From the NCBI GenBank assembly GCA_036645575.1, contig JAVXNW010000116.1, forward strand, positions 1-7,021: DNA of 7,021 bases. The letters run 5' to 3'. This DNA comes from JAVXNW01 sp036645575. Lineage in GTDB: Bacteria; Bacillota; Clostridia; Christensenellales; Aristaeellaceae. Shown in pieces: positions 5,422 through 7,021 of the stretch. Below the pieces are notes generated by a model. The model was not told the origin of the DNA. It saw nothing but the letters and a program-made list of their open reading frames with translations, and ran no database searches. Made by a program: the position numbers and the translations under genes. The stretch's first letter is position 1. Every line of letters begins with the position of its first letter.

Positions 5422-6870
5422 ATGGGCAAGAAGGAAAAAGAGCAGGCGTTTGTCGAACATATCACCCCGCGCGACGTGGATTTTTCGCAGTGGTATACCG
5501 ACGTCATCCTCAAGACCGATTTGGTGGACTACGCGCCGGTGCGCGGCTGCATGGTGATCAAGCCCTACGGCTACGGCATTTGGGAGTTGATCCAGCAGGA
5601 GATGGACGGGCGGTTCAAGGCGACCGGCCACAAAAACGTGTACTTCCCGATGCTGATCCCGGAGAGCCTGCTGCTCAAGGAAGCGGAGCACGTCGAGGGG
5701 TTTGCGCCGGAAGTCGCGTGGGTGACGCAGGGCGGCACCGAGACGCTGACCGAGCGCCTGGCGATCCGGCCGACCTCAGAGACGCTGTTTTGCTCGATGT
5801 ACGCAAAATGGGTGCAGTCTTGGCGCGACCTTCCGATGAAATACAACCAGTGGTGCTCGGTCATGCGCTGGGAAAAGAGCACGCGCCCGTTCCTGCGCAC
5901 GAGCGAGTTTTTGTGGCAGGAGGGGCACACGGTGCACGCGACCGCCGAGGAGGCGCAGGAAGAGACGCTTCAGATGCTGGACGTATACCGCGAGTTCTCC
6001 GAAAACGTGCTGTGCATTCCGGTGTTCGTCGGGCGCAAATCGGACAAGGAGAAATTTGCGGGCGCGCGCGCGACTTATTCCATGGAAGCCATGATGCAGG
6101 ACGGCAAAGCGCTTCAGGCGGGCACGAGCCACAACTTCGGCACCAACTTCGCCGAGGCCTACAACATCCAGTACCTGTCCAAGGACGGCGTGCTCACGTA
6201 CGTCCATGAGACCAGCTGGGGCACCTCCACCCGCATGATCGGCGCGGTCATCATGACCCATGGCGACGAGCGCGGGCTGCGGCTTCCGCCCAAGATCGCG
6301 CCCATTCAGGCGGTCATCTTGCCGATCGCCGCGCACAAGCCGGGCGTCACCGAGAAGGCGCAGGAGCTGTTTGAGTCGCTCAAGGGCGCGGGCATCCGCG
6401 TGGAATTGGACGACCGCGACACCGTGTCCGCCGGTTGGAAGTTCAACGAGTGGGAGATGAAGGGCGTCCCGGTTCGCTTGGAACTTGGGCCGCGCGACAT
6501 TGAAAACGGCGTGGTCACCTGCATGCGCCGCGACACGCTCGAGAAAATCACCTTGCCGCTCGAGGGCTTGGCCGGCGCGCTCAAAAACCTGCTGGACGAC
6601 ATCGGGCGCACGCTCTACGAGCAGGCCAAGGCGTTTAAGGAGGCGCGCACCTACGTGGCGCACGACATGGACGAACTGACCAAGGGCGTGCAGGACGGCT
6701 TTGTCAAGGCGGCCTGGTGCGGCGAGCGCGCGTGCGAGGACCAGATCAAGGAAAAGACCAACGCCTCGAGCCGCAACATGCCCTTTGACCAGTCGGACCT
6801 CCCCTCCGACGTGTGCGTGTGCTGCGGAAAGCCTGCCAAGCACATCATGTATTTTGCCAAGGCGTACTGA
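5422..6870 (+). CDS. proS: Prolyl-tRNA synthetase, archaeal/eukaryotic-like type 3
   Basis: A 482-residue class II aminoacyl-tRNA synthetase that charges tRNA-Pro with proline in the cytoplasm. Motif 1 lies around 51-80 (GYGIWELIQQEM through FPMLIP), RPTSE at 116-120, motif 2 at RWEKSTRPFLRTSEFLWQEG (149-168), and motif 3 at GTSTRMIGAVIMTHGDERG (267-285). The anticodon-binding domain covers about 295-400. The C-terminal zinc module has C433, C438, C465 and C468, and the protein ends in Tyr482; both are hallmarks of type 3 ProRS. The editing insertion of the long bacterial type is absent, matching the short length. The frame is open from 5278, but those codons lie inside the T-box and terminator. 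The start at 5422 has AGGGAGGG at 5405-5412, nine bases upstream. Expression is controlled by the T-box leader. No unusual residue was seen. Confidence 0.98.
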   Translation: MGKKEKEQAFVEHITPRDVDFSQWYTDVILKTDLVDYAPVRGCMVIKPYGYGIWELIQQEMDGRFKATGHKNVYFPMLIPESLLLKEAEHVEGFAPEVAWVTQGGTETLTERLAIRPTSETLFCSMYAKWVQSWRDLPMKYNQWCSVMRWEKSTRPFLRTSEFLWQEGHTVHATAEEAQEETLQMLDVYREFSENVLCIPVFVGRKSDKEKFAGARATYSMEAMMQDGKALQAGTSHNFGTNFAEAYNIQYLSKDGVLTYVHETSWGTSTRMIGAVIMTHGDERGLRLPPKIAPIQAVILPIAAHKPGVTEKAQELFESLKGAGIRVELDDRDTVSAGWKFNEWEMKGVPVRLELGPRDIENGVVTCMRRDTLEKITLPLEGLAGALKNLLDDIGRTLYEQAKAFKEARTYVAHDMDELTKGVQDGFVKAAWCGERACEDQIKEKTNASSRNMPFDQSDLPSDVCVCCGKPAKHIMYFAKAY

Positions 6871-6885
6871 TCGGCGCGGCGTTTG

Positions 6886-6897
6886 TTCCCTAGGGAA
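6886..6897. repeat. 12-bp perfect palindrome after proS
   Basis: TTCCCTAGGGAA is a perfect palindrome 15 bases after the proS stop. It is not followed by a T tract, so it is not a convincing terminator by itself. It directly precedes GCGCTGATTAAAG and the long palindrome, and might mark the edge of that element. Confidence 0.45.
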
Positions 6898-6925
6898 GCG
6901 CTGATTAAAGAACGTGCGTGATGGC

Positions 6926-7021
6926 GAGCTGAATTTTCGCCAGATTCGTCTTGCAAAAGCCGAAGGCGTAGCAGCGCTACGCCCCGGATTTTGCAGGGCG
7001 GAGATGGCGGAAATGCAGCCG
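6926..7021. repeat. Long imperfect palindromic element, cut by the window edge
   Basis: The two arms meet at a perfect 8-bp hairpin, GGCGTAGC (6965-6972) and GCTACGCC (6976-6983), with a three-base loop. Outward, GCAAAAGCCG pairs with CGGATTTTGC with one mismatch. Next, CGCCAGATTCGTCTTGC pairs with most of GCAGGGCGGAGATGGCG, and GAGCTGAATTTTCGCC pairs with GGCGGAAATGCAGCCG. Pairing thus continues for about 46 bases per arm up to the last base given. The long RNA-like hairpin with scattered mismatches resembles a dispersed palindromic repeat (MITE- or REP-like), and the outer end may lie beyond 7021. It may also serve as a barrier at the 3' end of proS mRNA. No open reading frame is supported here. 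Confidence 0.7.

Noticed and set aside
5776..6843. Minus-strand open frame of 355 codons inside proS
   Set aside because: Antisense shadow of a complete, motif-rich proS; composition is Ala/Arg/His/Leu/Val-heavy with no family features.
1..7021. CRISPR array, tRNA, rRNA, insertion sequence or phage genes
   Set aside because: No regularly spaced repeats beyond the two-copy unit, no cloverleaf or rRNA signature, and no transposase, integrase or phage protein was seen.

Overview
The window looks like a chromosomal piece of a GC-rich anaerobic Firmicute, probably class Clostridia. This is inferred from four things: strong AGGAGG-like ribosome sites on most genes, a proline T-box riboswitch in front of proS, a short archaeal-type (type 3) prolyl-tRNA synthetase, and a sensory-type [FeFe]-hydrogenase cluster. 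No species is claimed.

Layout. Bases 1-202 hold no gene. They contain long G and C homopolymers forming a 40-bp palindrome, then a C-rich stretch with a 52-bp-period direct repeat. Six minus-strand genes follow, read from about 4990 down to 203: a DRTGG-domain protein, an RsbW-like ATP-binding protein, a sensory [FeFe]-hydrogenase homologue, a second DRTGG-like protein, a PHP phosphoesterase and an RmuC-type protein. Spacing is tight: an ATGA overlap at 4153-4156, TGAGATG at 2402-2408, and other gaps of 43-83 bases. They are probably one transcription unit. A divergent regulatory region (4991-5421) carries a minus-strand promoter for this operon and a plus-strand promoter at 5088-5116 for proS. 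The proS transcript begins with a T-box leader (specifier CCC, T-box motif, intrinsic terminator), and proS runs 5422-6870. The right edge (about 6926-7021) is most of a long imperfect palindrome that runs off the window.

How the genes may work together. The hydrogenase homologue keeps all four H-cluster cysteine ligands but has Ser where catalytic enzymes have the proton-relay Cys. That is the pattern of sensory [FeFe]-hydrogenases. With the ATP-binding kinase/anti-sigma-like protein, two DRTGG proteins and a metal-dependent PHP phosphoesterase, it looks like an H2- or redox-sensing signalling module whose output is unknown. RmuC at the 3' end may be a passenger or an effector. Its presumed nuclease D-x-K motif reads D-A-Q, which may make it catalytically dead. 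The proS unit is independent housekeeping, switched by uncharged tRNA-Pro.
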